In this document: positions 19,915 through 21,909 of the stretch, piece after piece
How positions within the stretch are numbered: position 1 is the stretch's first letter
How the letters are laid out: every line of letters begins with the position of its first letter
The notes under the pieces: generated by a model
The model's input: the letters and a program-made list of their open reading frames with translations, nothing else
Database searches by the model: none
What the model was told of the DNA's origin: nothing
Position numbers and translations under genes: made by a program
NCBI GenBank assembly: GCA_027596945.1
Contig: JADGJH010000299.1
Coordinates: forward strand, 1-21,909
Length of the DNA: 21,909 bases
Direction of reading: 5' to 3'
Source of the DNA: Physocladia obscura
Lineage: Eukaryota; Chytridiomycota; Chytridiomycetes; Chytridiales; Chytriomycetaceae

Positions 19915-20758
19915 AAGCGGTGGAGAGCCAGTAAACTGGCTCTACAGCACTTGCATCAACTAATTGAAACTCATCACAGCAAAGCAATGAGAATAAGTCC
20001 AGAATGAACTCAGAAAATGTCTGAACCCTGGCTAGGTCCCAAAAATAGCCAAGTATCATCCTTCATGCTCTGGAGATAAATATAATAGATAGGATAAACA
20101 GAAACAGGTAAGTATGGTTAATAAATACAGACACAAGTTTTCTTTTCCAATTAAGATATTGAGCCCTTGTTCTGGCATCACCAGCAACAGGAACCCTTCT
20201 CTTCACACCCAGGCTGCACTCTGGCAATGCATGCATCTAGAGTTGCCTCATCACCCATTTCCCTGGTTGCCTGACTATGTCTTGTCCACATGGTGCTATA
20301 CTTTTACTTGCAAGCTTATATTTTCTGGTCCAATCATCAGGCAGTCCACGTCATTTTGGGTGATATTGATGCCTCCTAGTTCTGGGGAATATGCCTCCCA
20401 AGGGATAGTGCACTACTGTAAGATATCCACTAACTCATTCCACAGCATTGCTAGATCTGTTCCAAGTGTCATGGAGGGTAGGGGTGGAAGGGGTGTAAAG
20501 AGAAGGTTGGCATTTACCCCTTGGGCTGCTGTGAGTCCAGTAAAACAGCCCCAAGTTTCACTCTCATGGTGGAAGCCCAGTGGTGGTTCAGAGACACCAG
20601 TTGAGCTTGATGCACCACTGGCCTCACAGAGCTGTTTGCATCCTGCAAAGAACATCCTATTTTTCAGAAAATTACCTATTCCCATTGCTTTGGCTGTGGT
20701 GAGTTTCAATAAGTTAATGCAGATGTTGTAAAGCCAATTTACTGGCTCTCCACTGCTT
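19915..20758. mobile_element. 844-bp element with 27-bp hairpin-forming inverted ends
   Basis: 19915-19941 and the reverse complement of 20732-20758 agree at 25 of 27 positions; both differences are transitions. Each end carries its own palindrome, perfect at the left (AGCCAGTAAACTGGCT, 19926-19941) and imperfect at the right. I found no clear target-site duplication and cannot place it in a superfamily. It contains a minus-strand protein-like remnant and only one CpG beyond the end itself. It is probably a decayed or non-autonomous DNA transposon. Confidence 0.6.
20297..20709 (-). pseudogene. Broken minus-strand ORF, possibly from a Ulp1-type protease
   Basis: The minus strand is open from about 20709 to a TAG at 20413-20415, with a natural-looking composition (it contains WGCFTGLTAAQGVNANLL). 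The same frame continues past the stop with WEAYSPELGGINITQNDVDC and then runs to another stop at about 20300. The G-G-I-x-I-T-x-x-D-x-x-C-L pattern is reminiscent of the start of the Ulp1/SENP (C48) catalytic domain, which some transposons carry; the catalytic His, Asp and Cys region is not present. This assignment is weak. The plus-strand ORF over the same bases is rated a shadow. Confidence 0.25.
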
Positions 20759-21909
20759 TTGATTTAAATCTTTATTTTCACTTTTCTTCCAACAAATTAT
20801 GAAGCATTTTGATTATGTCAATTTCACTTTGAAGAAAATCACAGTTTTAAAAGTATCACAATTTTTTTTTTGGTTTTCATAGTAAACAATTTGGTTGATA
20901 TTCAGCATATTTGGTTGATGCAGATGAAAATTTTGCAAGCTATAACCTAATCTTGTTGACAAACCTAGAGTATCAGGTTTGAGTTCAAGTTTGATTGTTA
21001 TACTAACTGCACATTTTTTTGTTGCCATTTTTAATGTTTTTTTTACTCCTGTTTTCATTGTGAATGGGACAGAAAAAAAAAACATTTTTCTTAATTTCAC
21101 AAATGCTATCTAAAAATACTGAAAATAATGGACTTCCAACAACAGACTATAATAAATCAAAAAATGCAATACATTGCAGCAATATAGATGGAGGAAATGT
21201 AAGTATAAAAGATTCAAGCTGCATTGAAAGAATTCACTCCTTATAGAAATGAATTGCTCAATTTGCATAAAAAGTAAAGAAACAAACAGCAAACTTGCTG
21301 TTTCTGCCAATAAGTGAAGGCTTTTGTATTAATACAAGAAAGTTTTGTGTGGGGAGGAAAATGCAAGATTTATTTAAAGAGTGTTTTGGAATTTTTGTGA
21401 TTGAGGATTTTTGAACATGAATAAAGAAAAGAGAATTCTTGCTAAAAATCCTTACCATACACAATCATAAACAGAAATTGCAACAGGAAATAAAAAGAAT
21501 GCTATTTATTAAAGGAAATGAACGAAAATGACAATATCAGTGACTCTGATGAAAATGCACCTGAAGTTATCAATCTATTTATACTTTTATTTTATTTATG
21601 TAATTATTTATTCCCTCAGAGTCCAGTATCCAAGTGTCTTTGCACTTGCCAGCAAGAATGATGTTTCAATTTTAATTAAAAGTACACCTATTGATATGCC
21701 AACCATACTACAGCTTGTTGTCCTTACCACAGACCTAGGGGATTAGGATCAAGTTCTTCCTTATGGCAACTACAGTCTTTTGTGATGCAATTATCTGCCC
21801 CCTTGCAATTTCAAATTTATGCAAGAATTATTTCATTCTATGCATTTTGTATTTATTTTTATGTGATTTATTTTGATTTGCTTTAATTTTTTTTATTAAA
21901 TAAATATAT
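20759..21909. other. CpG-depleted repeat-rich right end
   Basis: No gene can be supported. From 20351 to 21909 there is a single CpG (21523). The stretch holds dispersed repeat copy B (21321-21482) and a 20-bp hairpin at 21284-21303 (AAACAGCAA-AC-TTGCTGTTT). Short ORFs at the far right (for example 21528-21746) are AT-driven. Confidence 0.6.
21321..21482 (+). repeat. Dispersed repeat, copy B
   Basis: Direct-orientation partner of 11017-11184, conserved best in the last 50 bases. Unlike copy A it is not followed by the foldback MITE. Confidence 0.75.

Noticed and set aside
20114..20731. Plus-strand ORF of 205 codons
   Set aside because: Composition is unlike a protein family; it is antisense to a more protein-like reading and its length reflects the lack of TAA/TGA in CpG-decayed DNA.
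21284..21303. 20-bp hairpin as a terminator
   Set aside because: No gene precedes it and intrinsic hairpin terminators are not used by eukaryotic polymerase II; probably a repeat-derived palindrome.

Overview
The window reads as nuclear DNA of a fungus, most likely an early-diverging, zoosporic (chytrid-like) one. Genes carry short GT-AG introns of 47-72 nt, with one microsatellite-expanded intron of 129 nt. One intron has a perfect TACTAAC branch site. A secreted glycoside hydrolase ends in a CBM1 cellulose-binding module, which is typical of fungi. The DNA is AT-rich with long A/T runs, and genes alternate with decayed transposable elements. The phylum is an inference; eukaryote and fungus are well supported.

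Left part (1-9,100): a CpG-poor stretch with a broken minus-strand membrane-protein remnant (about 266-754), a small two-exon single-pass membrane protein (976-1401), and an eight-exon gene (1970-8980) for a protein of about 2177 residues. That protein has an N-terminal FHA domain, a Ki-67/Repo-Man-type PP1-docking motif split precisely by the microsatellite intron, many [ST]-P-x-[KR] motifs and a C-terminal AT-hook. I read it as a fungal Ki-67-like mitotic chromosome protein, the most interesting item here.

Middle (9,100-14,360): a 1.46 kb DNA transposon (9336-10797) with 48-bp terminal inverted repeats and a dead pogo/CENP-B-like transposase, then 1.1 kb with no CpG at all that holds a 172-bp foldback MITE and one copy of a dispersed repeat. 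A minus-strand single-pass membrane protein (12416-12952) and a gene-free stretch follow.

Right part (14,363-19,629): three plus-strand genes. They are a secreted GH5 glycanase with a C-terminal CBM1 (four exons), an intronless GNAT-GNAT-methyltransferase fusion (638 aa), and a saccharopine-dehydrogenase-like oxidoreductase (three exons, 438 aa). The last 2.2 kb is CpG-depleted repeat DNA with a 19-bp tandem array abutting an 844-bp element that has hairpin-forming inverted ends, plus a second copy of the dispersed repeat.

The genes do not form an evident pathway or operon. The clearest large-scale pattern is a mosaic of CpG-containing genes and CpG-erased repeat islands, suggesting CG methylation of transposons followed by deamination.
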